From Coturnix japonica (taxonomy: Eukaryota > Chordata > Aves > Galliformes > Phasianidae), in the NCBI RefSeq assembly GCF_001577835.2, contig NC_029528.1, forward strand, positions 2,284,265 to 2,348,264: a DNA stretch of 64,000 bases. Direction: 5' to 3'. The translations under genes were made by a program, and so were the position numbers. The notes beneath the pieces were generated by a model. The model saw only the letters and a program-made list of their open reading frames with translations. It did not search any database and was not told the DNA's origin. Positions 48,641-61,159 of the stretch are shown here, piece by piece; the stretch's first letter is position 1, and each line of letters begins with the position of its first letter.

Positions 48641-51600
48641 TTTTGTGTGACCACAAGGGAAGTTCTCACTCCAGCATGTAATTCAGGGCTGGCCCAACTG
48701 CCGGCATGCTGCAATGGGAATGCTCTGCTGCTTTCCTTTGCACATCTTCGTGGCTCTGTGCACAGCTTCCTCCTCTAACTTAGCCGGGACATTTCAGCTC
48801 CCATAACACAGGCTTGGTTTAGAGGTGAAGGCTGGAAGGAGCAGTTTCTGCTGCAAACAAAGTTTGCTTGAAGTAAAGGGAGAGATTTCTGAGATGCGAG
48901 GGCTCGGAGCACAGCAGTGCGTGGGCATGAGAGGGCCTCGCTGGGAGCTGAGCTGCAGGTGCTCACTGAAAGCAGACAGAAGGACAGCCCTGCAGTTCTG
49001 CAGGCACTTGTACCCATGGGGATGGGGATATAAAGGGATGGAGGGCAAAGACCTTCTTTGGGTCATGGTGAGTAATGCTTTGCCGAGAGCAGAGATTGAG
49101 AACAAGGCAGGAGAGGATCAGCCCATCCATCACCTGCGCAAAGGAAGGGCAGCGCTGTGTAGCTTTGGGGGCACAGAAACCCCAAATGCTGCGGGCTCTC
49201 TGCAGACAGGGGTGGCTGATCCATGTCCCTGCGCTCCTCCAAACAGCCCCAGAGCACCACTGGGCCCAGTGCTGGGAGACTGCCGTGATGGCAACACGGG
49301 AAGGTGGCAGTGGGAATTTGGGCTGCCCTGCTCTGTAGCTCTGCTGCAGTCCTTGGGGGATATTGGAGTATTTGTCTAGTGTATATTTTGATTACTGTTT
49401 ATTTACTTTGATGTCATTACCAATTGGCATCACAAAGCGTGGGTGGTACCCCGACTTTGTGCTCTGCCAAATGCTTTATCATCTGACAGTGGCTTCACAC
49501 AGATGAGGCATCTCATCAGATGAGAGTTCCAGAAGTTCCTAGCAGAAAACCATGATGAGAAAGTCTGGTGTTGCGGTGGTTTGTGCTCTCTGACTCTGCC
49601 CATCACTCAGATCAGAAATGACAGCGGGTTGTGGAAAAAAGAGTAATAATTAAAAGATAGATGCTTGCTTGTATTTTTCCAAACCACCAAACCAGGCTGC
49701 CCATTCCTGAGAAAAGACGCAATCAAGTAACGTTGTCCTTAATGCCAGAACGCAGAATAAGGCCTAGATGGGCTTCTCAAAGATTGCTATGCTTGTCCTG
49801 TCAATTGCAGCCGATTATCAGCTGGCCTTTCCTCCGCCCCAAACCTAGAAATGTTAAGAACTCTCATCTGCCTTCATTTCTTGAGAGGATTTTCCTTTTA
49901 TATCAATTGCTTTCATGTGAGAGTTCAAAGATGCGATGTAGAAGCGTTGGATGCAGATGGGGGAGTTGGGTCTGCGTATGTGAACAGCTGGACTGGGAGA
50001 GCATCCCATCACAGCACGGTGGGATGTGCGGGAGGTGTGAGATCCTGGGTGCGCAGCAGCAGCACTTCCTTCAGGTTTCGTTTGATGTGAGTAATAGAAT
50101 AACTCCGATTCTTTCAGGAGCAAACGCAGACGTCTACAAAGCAGCTCCTTCTTTCTGATTCTCTTCAAACTGAAAGCCACCGTCACACTGTCTCAACTCT
50201 CATCCGCCCCAGCAGCAACCGCCTTTCTCTCAGCAGTGAGCCCTTCATCACAGCTTTGCGTTGGGGTTGGTGTGTTCCCATGCAGGTGGGACAGACACTG
50301 AGGAGTGATGCACTCTCACCACCCAAACTCTCCACCTGGAGTGGGAAACATCTGCCAGAAAGTGCACGTGCTGCTCAGGGAACAGCAATGGGGTCCTACA
50401 GGGCGCTCTGCTGTCACGGGCAGGCAGTGGGTGTTAGCAGGGAGCAGTGGGTCTGTGCACTCATTGCATCTCCTCCTGGCACTTCTCTCCCAGGCAGCAC
50501 TGTGGGATTACAAGCTCTCCCCATACCTTGCAGAAGTGGCTGTGTACTCATGTGTGCTCCTACAGGCTGTGACAGCTGCTGTGATGGCTGGGGCTGCAGT
50601 GAGTGTGATGAAGGTGAAGGGACGCACTGAACCACTGGGCTCCAGCAGGGCAGGTCTGCAGGGACGGCGTCTGCCCATAGCGCAGCACCGGAGCCCCGAG
50701 GCAGCTCTTCGCTGCGGACCGCACGGAGGGATGGGCATCTCCAGCAGCACCGCGTTCAGACGGTTCATCCCGCGATCCCACAGCCGGCACATCTGCATAA
50801 GAAGGCAACTGGGTGAGTAATACCTGCTCTGCAGAGGTCGAGAGCTGGAAGGATTTTGCGGTAAACCTGTTGCTGGGAGGACGTGCTTTACTCAGAAAGT
50901 TAACGATGAAAGCCTGTGTGGCAACATCTGTCCTTTGAAAGTGACGGAGCCCAATCTCCTGTACAAGCAACTGTGCGATTATCAGAATAACTGATCTCAC
51001 CGGTGCCTGCACGGAGCGGGCACAGCCTGCAGCCTCGCTGCCTCCTGCTCGTGCTGCTCCGACAGCGCAGTGCTGCTAATTGCGGTTCTTACCAGGAGAT
51101 AACCACGCTGGTCCTGAAAGGTGGTATTAAAGAGCCGGGCTGTGCTGAAGGTGGTTGCTGTGCGGGCTGAGCAGCGTGCAGGGCTGGAGGTGAGTCTGCT
51201 GAACTTCCCTGAGGAATGTGTGCATCTGCACAAAGGAAAAACAAACTGCAGGAGGATTTTCTCATATGTAGGCTGGGGAAATAAGTCATCTGCAAAACAG
51301 CCAACAGCTTTGAGTTACTGTGAAGATCAGAATCTCACTCCCAATTTCACATCGTGATAAAATCCAGGCATTTCGTTAACTTAATGCTCCCGAGGTTTAA
51401 TTACTGCCGCTCTGTAATCAGAATTAAATGCAATCTGCAGCTCCGAGCTTCAAGAAGTGCAGCTCTGCACAAAGCAATCAGTAAAAGGAACTTGTATGCA
51501 CAGGTTCTGTGCTCCCTTCCACAGCTGCATTGCTGAGCATCCCTCCAGGCCTTCAGGTCTCCCCCAGCAGTCACTGAGCTCCGTCGCTCCTTGTTACTAT

Positions 51601-54030
51601 GTTTTAACTTCGTCTGAAATTTCTATCTATGTGTCTCCTCCTGCGGGGACCTCATGTCTCCCATACACACTTCAGCCCAGCCTTGGTCCCACCCCGTGCT
51701 GTCCTCCCTCTACAAGTTATCTCCTCTTTTCCAGTGCACTTTCTGAGCACGGAGCTCTGCCTTCAGCCTCTGGTGAGAGCTGCGGTGCTCTGTGTTTTAC
51801 TCATCGTTTTGCACATCGGGTTTAAGTGAACAAAGCCGTTATCCCCAGCACAGCCCTTCCCACAAGAAGCAGCACACTGTGCAGCCAGCCCCTCCTGGCT
51901 TGGGGAAGCAGGAGATGCCCTATTAACAGTCCTCAGACAAACACAGTGCTGGCCCGGCCACTGCCAGCACTTTCCATCCAGGAGCTGTATTTGTTTTTCC
52001 ATCCTCTTAATCTTATAAATTGAATGGAAGCTGATAAAAGGGACTTCCTGAATATGACGAAACATTTGGTGTCTGTCAGGGTGGAAGACAAACAAACCTG
52101 ACCTTGAACTTGGAAGGTCTCCCCAGGGCAGGTAGCACTTCCAAAAGTCCCTGTGAGCAGCAGCTTCTCTCAGTAGCAGCCTCAGCCCCCCCAGCCCCAT
52201 GCTGCAGCTGGAGCACCACATCCCTGCTCCAGGGGAGGAATCCTGTCCATATCTGGCATAATTTAGCTGCCGGGGATTAATTAACGGCTTTTTTAGTTCT
52301 TCTTTCAATCCCCACAACATTCGTCTGCACCTCATCGAATAGGGAAAAGGGAGAGGCATTTTCTCTGGTGAATCACCAGGCTGTTTCAATTTTCAGTTTT
52401 ATATTGCAGTAATGTTTTGTTCCTAGGGGAATACCACAGGAAGGCCCAGCTCCAGCCTCTCAGCATCACGGCGTTATGTCACTAACCCAAGCTGGAAATC
52501 TGCAAAGCAAACATTCTCTACACTTGCTGGTTGTGCCCTCCTTCCTGCTCCTTTCCCCTCTCCTTGAAGCGGGTGTTGGGGCTGTGGTCTGGGGCCCTGT
52601 GTGCAGTGATGCTGCAGGAGCAGGAGGGTTTCCTGAATCCCAGAGCTGCTGGGACTGAGCCCTGAGAGCAGCAGAGCTCTGAGGCAGCAGGATCCTGCCT
52701 GGCTGAGGCTGATGCTGCTGGATGCAATGGGGAGAAAAGAAGCAACCCAACCCTTGGAGCTCCCTGCCTTGGTGTGTGTTGTCTTCTCCTCCTCCTTATT
52801 CCTTCTAGGTCTTTCTAAGAGCAAGACCCCAGGACACATGGAGTTTGCCTTGCAGGTTTCCAGTTGCCCAGTGCTGGAGGAGCAGGGTGCTGAGTGAGCT
52901 CCGGGCTCCGACATGTGCTGTGCCCCACCTGGTGCCCCCCAGCTCCTCTGGCTGCACCACTTGTCTTCTGACCCCATTACCTATTCCAGTGTGGATTTCA
53001 GCTGCTTAGACATGATTATTTTAAACCCCTTCTATCTGATTACCAGCAGCCCAGCCAGGGCAGAGATGCTGCTTCCAGGGGGATCCCCAGCAGCATCACA
53101 GGAGGAGGATTTGCCTCAGCTGTGCTCCTGGGGTCCTTGGCCAGTACTGCAAGGACTGTGCAAGCCTTGCGGGACCCTGCTGTGCTCCTCGTATTGCATC
53201 CTCACAAGGCAGAGGGTTTCTTCCTCGTTGCCATGGATAGCACTGCTTGCCCTGGTGGGCATCAGAGCAGGGATGCTTTTGGGAGTGGGGTGATGTTCAT
53301 GCAGGGCTGCAGTGGGTCAGTAAGGAAGCAATGCAGCCACATGCAGCCCTCCCAGCTCTGCACCTCACTCCTGCTTTTAGGTCCCCTATTGTCATCCTAA
53401 AGCTGTCCTCCTCCTCCTCCTCCCCCTTCAGTGGGCTGCGGGAGCCTCCAGCTGGCCCGGGAGCTTATCAGCTCTGTCTGGCTGAGTGTTAACAGCTATT
53501 TGCATAAGTACCTGTCCCCATCACATGCTGCTCTGTTACATGGCTCGCTGCATTTGTTTATTTTCGCTTGGCAGCGAGGCACTGTGCGCCTGAGGTGTGT
53601 CCAGCAGATGCCAACACCCCAAGGGCACACACTGCCCCCCTGATCACCCTCTTCTGTGCACCCAGGGGATCTGCTTCAAAAGGAAACATGAAACTTGTCG
53701 GGTCGTGTTTTCAACTGGCTGTGAAGATTAAAACCGAAGTTCCCCTCTTTCACACCTTGACAGCTGTTCCAGTCTGGATGCTGCTCCCAGGAACGTTTAT
53801 TGCAGGAGGCATTGCACCTGGCAGGGGCAGCACGATGGGCTCCTGGCTGCTTTTCTCCCTGAGATCCTTGTAGCCCTTCCTGCACCCAGGTGCACCCAGC
53901 ACAACCATCCCCAGCCCTGCTCCCAGCACCAGTGGTGACCATGGAGTCACCTCTGCAGGTAGGAGCCAAGTGCTCCTGTTTTGCTCATTAGCTCCAAAAG
54001 GTTTTTCCATCCATAATAAGAAAGTTATTA
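48641..54030. other. Intergenic, no gene recognised
   Basis: Alternating GC-rich and AT-rich non-coding DNA. A CpG-rich patch at about 50640-50812 ends in a consensus splice donor. A TCC-rich run is at about 53405-53430, and an octamer-type ATTTGCATA lies at about 53499. Long frames at 49661-50158 (+) and 51763-52389 (minus) match no family known to me. Confidence 0.35.
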
Positions 54031-54130
54031 ATGTTAAACTTCCATTGCCAGCTCCAGTTCATTTGAAGATTATAACTGCTGTAAAAGGGGAATGCATTGC
54101 ATATGCAATTGTTAAAGTCCTGGCATGCAA
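54031..54130. promoter_or_regulatory. Candidate POU-dimer regulatory site in AT-rich block
   Basis: ATTGCATATGCAAT at 54096-54109 is a perfect 14-bp palindrome of two octamer half-sites. It matches 10 of 12 positions of the MORE element (ATGCATATGCAT) bound by POU-factor dimers. Another GCATGCAAT word follows at about 54123-54131. The surrounding 100 bp is AT-rich and repeat-free. Function is inferred. Confidence 0.35.
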
Positions 54131-54408
54131 TTGTTGCCTTGATGGTTGTCTGTCATCTCTGGAGCTCAACAGAAAAGGGCTCAGCAGCCCAGCAGTGCTG
54201 GGTAGAGGCTTATTTCCAAAGAGCAAAGGTAAATTTAAATCAATGGCTGCAAAGGGGCTGTAATCCTATCCTACAGGACAGCTGACTTAATGAGTTTTCA
54301 TCCTGTCCTTGCTGTGCTATTTTACAATCTGAAGTCCTCTGTGCTTGCAGGATGGCAGCACTCAGGGTGAGATCCTTCCTAGCAGTGGTGAGGTGCTGGC
54401 ACTGCTGC

Positions 54409-54562
54409 TCAGAGCTGTGGGTGCCCCATCCCTGCTGGTGTCTGAGGCTGTGGATGGGGCTGCGGCCCACTGGTCTGGTGGAGATATCCCTGCCCATAGG
54501 TTGGAACTGGCTGAGCTGTCAGGTCCTTTCCAACTCAACCATTCCATGATTCTGTGATTCTG
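54409..54562 (+). repeat. CR1 LINE 3' tail
   Basis: AGAGCTGTGGGTGCCCCATC, then GGATGGGGCT, CCCTGCCCATAGGTTGGAAC, AGGTCCTTTCCAACTCAACC and a clean tail ATTCCATGATTCTGTGATTC. All are in CR1 order, 5'-truncated. An internal stretch is diverged. Confidence 0.9.
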
Positions 54563-55539
54563 AATGCAGCCCTGCCTGTTCATTCAGCCACCCAGCTGCT
54601 CCTTCTAGGTAGAACTTGTTTATTTTACACGCTGCACCTGCAGAATTGTGTGTTCCCAATGTGGCTCACATTCGTCATTTAAAACACTTCTGCCAAAAGC
54701 TCCCCTGAGCAGCACTTGGTGTGCATGGCTGCTCTGATGGTGGCAGTGAGCAGAGAGAACTCTGAGGAGAAAAAGGAATAATTCAGCTCAGCTCGGCACA
54801 TCCAGCGTGAGGTTCTGACGTGCCGCCTGGGATGTGATGTGACAGGGGCAGGCTGCAGAGTGCTGCTCAATGGAGGGAGGTGAGCGGAGGAAATAAACAG
54901 CAATTTGCTGTGAATGTGGCTGCTGCAGAGGACCAGTGGGTTAGATTGTCCAAAAGAAAATGCAGTGAGCAGCAGAGGGAGAAAACAGAGAAGGGAGAGA
55001 AGCGAGCAGACAATGCAGCGCAGACCATAGCTAGAAGAGGAGCAGAGCCTCAGAAGGATGCTTTCATGAAGCCAGGAGAGCAATATGGGTATCTCACTCC
55101 TTTTGGAAGCACAGTGCCTGAGCTCTCAGCTTGGACTGTCTCAGTGGCAGCTGTGGGTGGGGGGTGGGGGGCACAGGCTGAGCAGACAAGATCAGCAGCA
55201 TCATGCTTCAGAGGAGCCTGATGTGGAGATCCTGCATCTGAGATCTTATTGACCACCCCTCTCTGACAGCCCCTTACACCCCTGCCCTCAGAAACAGCAC
55301 TGCCTGTGTACACCTGGATCCAGGCCCTGCAGAGATCACTGGGATTCAAAGCCAGCACATCATACCACGTCCTGCCTGTAGCCAGACCCCATCGGTTTTC
55401 TCCAAAATAAATACTGTATGAACCTGTAAGTCCCAAGAACCATCTTGCTTCTCATCCCTTCCTTTCCTGCCCAGCACTGCCCCAGCATAGTGCACAGCGT
55501 GCTCATAGCCGGCCCCATGAGCAGCCCCTCAGCTTCTTA
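54563..55539. other. Intergenic, no gene recognised
   Basis: Non-coding sequence with no recognised repeat or exon. Purine-rich on the + strand around 54900-55070. Confidence 0.35.
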
Positions 55540-55900
55540 TTTATGAACTTGGGATGAGATAATGGTTTTCCACTTTGAAAAGAAAGCTCTCTCCCTCAAC
55601 ATTTATTTTCTATAAGTGCCTTGGCATTTATATTGCAACAGGAGACTCTTCGGTGACATTACCTGATAAATATCACGTTATGCAGCTGCAATTTACAATG
55701 CATATATTTTTTACGGCGCTTCTAAGCTAAATTAAATGCTTCTAAAATACGGCACTTATGGAAAACAAATGTCTGCTGGAACGGTTCTGTTTTCCAGGGT
55801 ACCCTATTTTTTTAAGAACCAGATACCATCTTTATCCTGTCAGGCAGTAAATTATGCACTTGCACTTTCATAAACTCCCCCCTTGGGAACTTAGTCAATG
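55540..55900. promoter_or_regulatory. Candidate conserved non-coding element
   Basis: An AT-rich, repeat-free block with sharp borders to GC-rich DNA on both sides. It holds words such as GAGATAATGG, CCTGATAAATATCACGTTAT and GCTAAATTAAATGC. It lacks any long open frame. Enhancer status is inferred only from texture and from its place upstream of the 60.5 kb CpG island. Confidence 0.3.
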
Positions 55901-56244
55901 AAATGGAAATGTCTTTTTCACACCCTCCAAGCGCAGAGGCACACAGTGAAACAGCTAACTTGGTTATGAACCGAGTGTCTGGAGGGAATCCGCACCACGC
56001 GTGGATTAATTGCGGCCTCGGTGCGGGTATTGTTCAGCATGTGTACTGTGTGCTCACATGGTGCATTGAGTTGTGACTCAGATAGGGGCTGCCTGCTGCA
56101 CTCAGTGTGGGATGGGACCAGAGTAGGGATAACCTGGGGGGCTTTGGGCAGTGCTGAGCAATGTGGAGCAGGGGAAGGAGGAGCCAGGCGACAGGAGAGG
56201 GGGCACAGGGCACAACCTGGGGTGTGAGGGAGAACTGCTGTCTG

Positions 56245-56380
56245 TGAGGGTGGCAGAGCACTGGTGCCCATAGAGGCAGGGAATCTCCTTCCATGGAGAT
56301 ACCCCAAACCCACCTCAAGGTTTGGGTTCACAAGGGACCTGCAGAGTTTCCTTCCAACCCAACCATTCTGTGTTGCCGTG
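56245..56380 (+). repeat. CR1 LINE 3' tail (diverged)
   Basis: CR1-like order: GTGGCAGAGCACTGGTGCCC, then CTTCCATGGAGATACCCCAA, AGTTTCCTTCCAACCCAACC and ATTCTGTG. The middle is diverged and the tail octamers are nearly lost. Confidence 0.75.
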
Positions 56381-57627
56381 CTGTCTCTCCAAACATGCTC
56401 TGCCCTCAAGGGCTTCTCTGTGATCCACACTTCTACCAGCCTGGGGCTCCTTGGGAAGAGTGTGCCATACTTCATGTGCTTCCAGACAGAACAGAAACTA
56501 CAGAAAGCAGAGTAACCAACCGGAAGGGAATCCTGCTATCTGGCAGAAGAAATTCAGCACACAAGAACATGAGCATCCCTACACAAAACCACGTAGGGAG
56601 GCATTCCTTAAAGACAGCCCCTCTGGGCAGAGGGAGCCGGCCATTTCCCTGGAATATATTAAAGCAGCTGTTGCTAGAACAGCAAATCCTGAGCTCTCCA
56701 TCAAGAGATGGACTTTTTAATGTTGTATCTGTGGTTTTTTTTGCTTGTTTGTTTGTTTATGGTTTATTTTGATGCCAAATTTCCAGCTACTGGAGGTAAT
56801 CGAGACTGCAAACCAAATCTCTCTATCCACTGATATGCCAAATCAAATTCCCTTCTACGAGCAGCGTTTTTCCTTAGCTTCAGAGAGGAAAAGAATTATA
56901 CAGAATGACTGACAAAGCAAAAGGATTCGTTTGTGTAATGACCATAGCAGCCATCTCGCCCTTGATCTTTCTGTAGTAGTTTGTTATCAAAGATGGGAAC
57001 GATTATTATTATAATTTAGAACAGAGCTTGCTCTTTTTCTTTCTACTGCATCTGCTTGTTATTCTCCAAATTAACACATCTTAATCAAAACTAGATATCC
57101 CGATTACAGCTGGGGTATCAGGGAGCCCCACCTGGGGTATGGATGCAGTGAGATATGTGCACCTCTGTGCTCCCTTCAGAACAGCCACGTGCTGCTCTGC
57201 TCCTTGGCAGGAGCTGAAGTGGCCAAGGGGTCACTTTGCATTCTCTTGGCTACTGTAAGGGGATATCTAGGGGAGTAAGTGAGCAGCCATGAGCTTCTGA
57301 ACGTCTCCATGAGCTCTTTGTCACCAGAGCTGGTTCTCCAGTGTGCCAGCTGAATGCAGCAGGTGAGGAGAAGGGCTTTCCCAGCACTTTTTTACTAGCT
57401 AACATAGGGGTAAATGGATCGTTAGCAATGTCTCCAAAATAACACTGAGTTTTCACTTTATCTGGGGACCTCTCATGCTCCCTTGGACCTGGCTGGCATA
57501 GCAGATACTGCAGAAACCCAGTGTGATGGCAGCAAGGCACTCCTCTCCCATCAGCACAGGAGTTTTCAGGGTTCTCACGTCCTCTTGACAAGTTTTACCA
57601 AACACAAGTGTTCTGAGATGAACTCTT
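56381..57627. other. Intergenic with a candidate conserved block
   Basis: Non-coding. The part from about 56770 to 57080 is AT-rich, repeat-free and contains TCF/LEF-type TATCAAAGATGG (about 56987) and homeodomain words, and may be a conserved enhancer. The rest shows nothing recognisable. Confidence 0.3.
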
Positions 57628-57766
57628 CCATGGGATGCCCCATCCCAGGGGGTGCTCAAGGCCATGGATGTGGTGCTGGGCAGCCTGAGCTTTGGGGGCA
57701 CCTGGCCCAGAGCAGCACACTGGGGATCAGCAGGGTCTCTTTGTGCCCAGCCATTCCATGATTCCA
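57628..57766 (+). repeat. CR1 LINE 3' tail
   Basis: GGTGCTCAAGGCCATGGATG, then TGCTGGGCAGCCTGAGCTTT, GGGTCTCTTTGTGCCCAG and CCATTCCATGATTCCA follow the order of the CR1 3' region (GTTCAAGGCCAGGTTGGATG, GGGCAGCCTGATCT, tail octamers). Confidence 0.8.
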
Positions 57767-58774
57767 CAATATACTCTTTTCTTCAGAAGTTCGAGCAGCT
57801 CTATAATCACAGCTGTATGTGAGCCCGCTCACCCATGAAATCAATGTATTTCCTGCAGGTTGTGCCACACTCTGCTCCCTCCACATCCCAGCAGCAGCCC
57901 CAAGGCGATGGAAGCAGCAGCATCGCGGTGCTTCAGGGGACTCTTGTAGGTACAGCACTGAGCCCTGCGGGTTCCTTCACTTAAACATCTGATAATTCAA
58001 CATAGGTGCTCACTGTCAAAAGGCTGTCTATATTTTTCTCTTAGGTATGCAAAAATAAGCACCGGTGAGTGAAGATGAAAGGAAAAGTTTGCTGGCTCCT
58101 TCCCCGGAGATCGTATTTCTTACTTGTTGCATAACTGCTTATTTTAGCATCCATCAGCTGAGCCTTTGTTGTGTAGACAATTCGGTCCCTTTAGAGGATT
58201 TGTGCAGTATATTTCTCCCCATATGCTTTTTTTTTTGTTGTTTTTATTATTAGGTTTCTCTCTGAGAACACCATGGCAGAGCTCTCTGTAACGGCCATGT
58301 GCATGGCATGCATGCTATGAAACGGAGCATCATGTAAGTAATGCTTGTGACCTTCCCGTAGCAGAACCACTCACGGGGTGTAAGCTCTGAGTATGCTGTA
58401 TGTATGTGTTACAGATATAGGTTCATATACAAATTTGGGACCAATGCACATATATGGTAACCAAAATCTGGTCAGTGATCAGATACTCAGAAATAAGAAG
58501 TGTGAGGATTCTTGGTGCCGGTGCAGCTCCATGGTGCTCATTCATCACAGCAGAGAACTCTTTCACTGCAGGTTTTCTTCTGTGCCACTGGGTCATGCAG
58601 TGCGTGGGATGGACATTGAGGGGCTCAGCACTTTGGGTGCATTGCAGTTGCTCTGCATACAGTCGTAGGCCTTAGCTCAGCATGTTACAGTGCTCACAGC
58701 AACAGAAAATGCAGCTTCAGCATCTCAGTGGGAAGTTTTAGGGCAAAACCAGGTGCTCATCCTATGGACAGGGA
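57767..58774. other. Intergenic, no gene recognised
   Basis: Non-coding sequence without recognisable exons or repeats. A T-run interrupted by G lies near 58228-58250. Confidence 0.4.
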
Positions 58775-58860
58775 GGTGGCTTAGTGGGTGTGGGGTCAGC
58801 AGTTGGACAAGGAAATCTTAGTGATCTTTTCCAACCTCAATGTTTCCGTGCTTCTATGAT
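58775..58860 (+). repeat. CR1-family 3' tail, different subfamily
   Basis: GGTGGCTTAGTGGGTGTGGG, then AGTTGGACAAGGAAATCTTA, GTGATCTTTTCCAACCTCAA and TGTTTCCGTGCTTCTATGAT. The GATCTTTTCCAACCTCAATG variant differs from the GGTCCCTTCCAACC type of the other tails, so it belongs to another CR1 subfamily. Confidence 0.8.
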
Positions 58861-60480
58861 CTGCATTTGAGGCCATGCCTAGGGACACACCAGACCCATG
58901 GTTCTCAACCAGCCTGCTCTGCTTTGCAGCTCTGCATTTTGACATACTGGGACATCCTTTAGTGGTTTTGCCCCCAAACCCTGCAGAAATGGCCAGCAGG
59001 GGGGCTATGGGACCATAGGTCTGCACAAGGAAGCCAGCAGGCTGCCCTGAAAACAGAATTATTCATTTTCCCACTTCTTCTCCTATGGTGCTTTCCACTA
59101 CACAGCATCAGTGCTGCAGCACTCTGCTCATCCTCCCCAGGCACCCGCTATGGAGATGGGTTGGGATGACACGTGGATGGATTAAGGTCAGTTTTGACTA
59201 ATTCAGGGCACTCCTGAGCAGCAGTGTCTGCGTTCTCAGAGCGCTGAGCGTGCTCCAGCACTTCAGACATGCAAGCACAGCACCCACTGCTTCCAGCTGC
59301 ACTACAGTGGGTGTCAGCAGTTCGGTTTCAAGCTACGCAACCCTCAGCACCTCCACATTTGTTTTAATGACTTTGTAAGCACTGCCCCTGTGGCAAGGGC
59401 AAGGAGAGTCCTGTTCTTTGGGACAGTCCCAGAGCTGTGCCCTGCAGCTCTCACCTCACTGCTGGGGCAGCTTTTGGCTCAGCAGATAAGATGGGACCTG
59501 GTGACTCTGGGTCTCCTTCCTGACTTATCTACAGAGCAGGTCCAGCATGTGCAGGCATTGTATGGAAGAATGTGACAGAGTAACTCAGAACTGCATTAGG
59601 ATTATGAGAATAAAACAACAACAAACTCTGTACAGAATGCCTCAATTTGGGCATTCCCAGTGTTCTGGCTGCATGGCACAGTGACTTCACTTCCCGAGGG
59701 GAGCAGTGGGGTGCCGGGGGTTCTGAGAGCCTGCTGAGGTCCCACTGCTCCCTGCTGCTAGGAAAGGCTTTTCCTAACCAGTGCCTGATGGTCCCCATTC
59801 TTCTCTGGGGCCGCATCCCAGCAAGCAGGCTCCCCAGAGAAGATGACAACATCTTATTTCCAAACCAGAAATAGGCAGAGTGCTGCTCCATCTATGGGGA
59901 AATGGGAAACGTCCCTCATTCCTCCAGTCTCCCCACACCATGCCCCATGGCCACCCCCAGCACCTCCAGGCCCATCTGCTGCCTGCTGCTCCCCAGCCCC
60001 CCCAGGCCTCATTCTCCCCCTTTCGCCATTCACTGTCCTTTCCATCCTCATCCCAATCCGAGGTGCCTGGGGCTGCAGGTGCCCCCAGAGCAGCTCCTAG
60101 GAGATCCCAGCAGCCAGGATTCAGCGTGTTCACACCACGCATTGTAAACTGCTTTTTTGAGAGACCTCCAACACCACCAGTCTGGGCTCCTTTATCTAAA
60201 AGCCCATCCAAGGCTGCCTCGTGCTTCAATTCAGGGCTGTATTTCCAGAGCTACAATCCTTAAAAGATGATCATTAAATGCAGCAATCCCAGCTGTGACC
60301 GAGGCAGTGCTCTTCTCCTCCTCAGTCTTCATCCTCAGAAGAGCTACTGGGCTTAAAACGATCAGGAAATGCCCAGCACAGGCTCCCGAGAGAGAAAACC
60401 GCAGCCGGATTGATGGAAGTTTGGGCAATTCGGGCAGCGTGCTGAGGGATGCTCGCTGTGGTCCCACTGCTGTCCCAGCG
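58861..60480. other. Intergenic upstream of the large CpG island
   Basis: GC content rises from about 59.4 kb. Frames such as 59774-60229 (minus) are stop-poor chance frames. No exon or repeat was recognised. Confidence 0.4.
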
Positions 60481-60954
60481 GGCGGCTCGGGGTTGTACAG
60501 CTGCCCGCTAAAGGCGCCCGTGGATGGGGAGCCGAATTTTCACCTCCCGCTGGAGAGCACTGCCGGACCCCTCCCGCACCGTGCGCTCCCATCCACGGAG
60601 CGCTCCATCCCCGCTCCCCGTTTCCACCTCTAAACAACCAACAACCCCCCCGCGCTATGGGGGCAGCTCAGACCCATCGCTCCGCATCTCCGGGGGCACC
60701 GCGCAACGCAGCGCTGCTCCCCATGGGGGGGGGCCGTGCCGCAGCCCTCCCCCCCCGGCAGAGCCCCGCTCCGCACCCGCGGAACTCAGCGGCACGTCGG
60801 GAAGTGTCGCGTTGGGGGGTGGAAGGGGAGGAGGGGGGTTGAAGCGGCTCCGCTTTGCCGCCCCCGCCCGCTCCGCGCCGGGCAAGAACCGTCTTTTTGA
60901 CGCAGGAGAAATGGCAAATTTTAAGTACGTCATTAATATGGCGCCAAAAGGGTG

Positions 60955-60993
60955 TTTTTTTTTTTTTTTTAAGTATAAGCCTTTTTTTTTTTT

Positions 60994-61023
<30 letters not shown>
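60955..61023. repeat. Poly-T tracts
   Basis: Three T runs of about 16, 12 and 28 bases (60955-60970, 60982-60993, 60996-61023) lie inside the CpG island. Homopolymer length here may be a sequencing or assembly artefact. Confidence 0.9.
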
Positions 61024-61026
<3 letters not shown>

Positions 61027-61159
61027 GTTGCAGCAGCAGCCCCGTGTGCACCGTGTGCGTAACGGGGAGAGGGGAGCGCAGCGGGGAAAGGGGGGGGCGG
61101 TGGGGGAAGAGAAGGTAAAGAGTGAGCGGGGGGTGTGTGCGGGGCGGCCGCGAACGGGA

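Noticed and set aside
51763-52389. 208-codon minus-strand frame
   Set aside because: No recognisable family, and the codon pattern is not gene-like.
59640-59900. Possible CR1 tail
   Set aside because: It shares only GC-rich words with CR1 and lacks the octamer tail and the TTCCAACC block.
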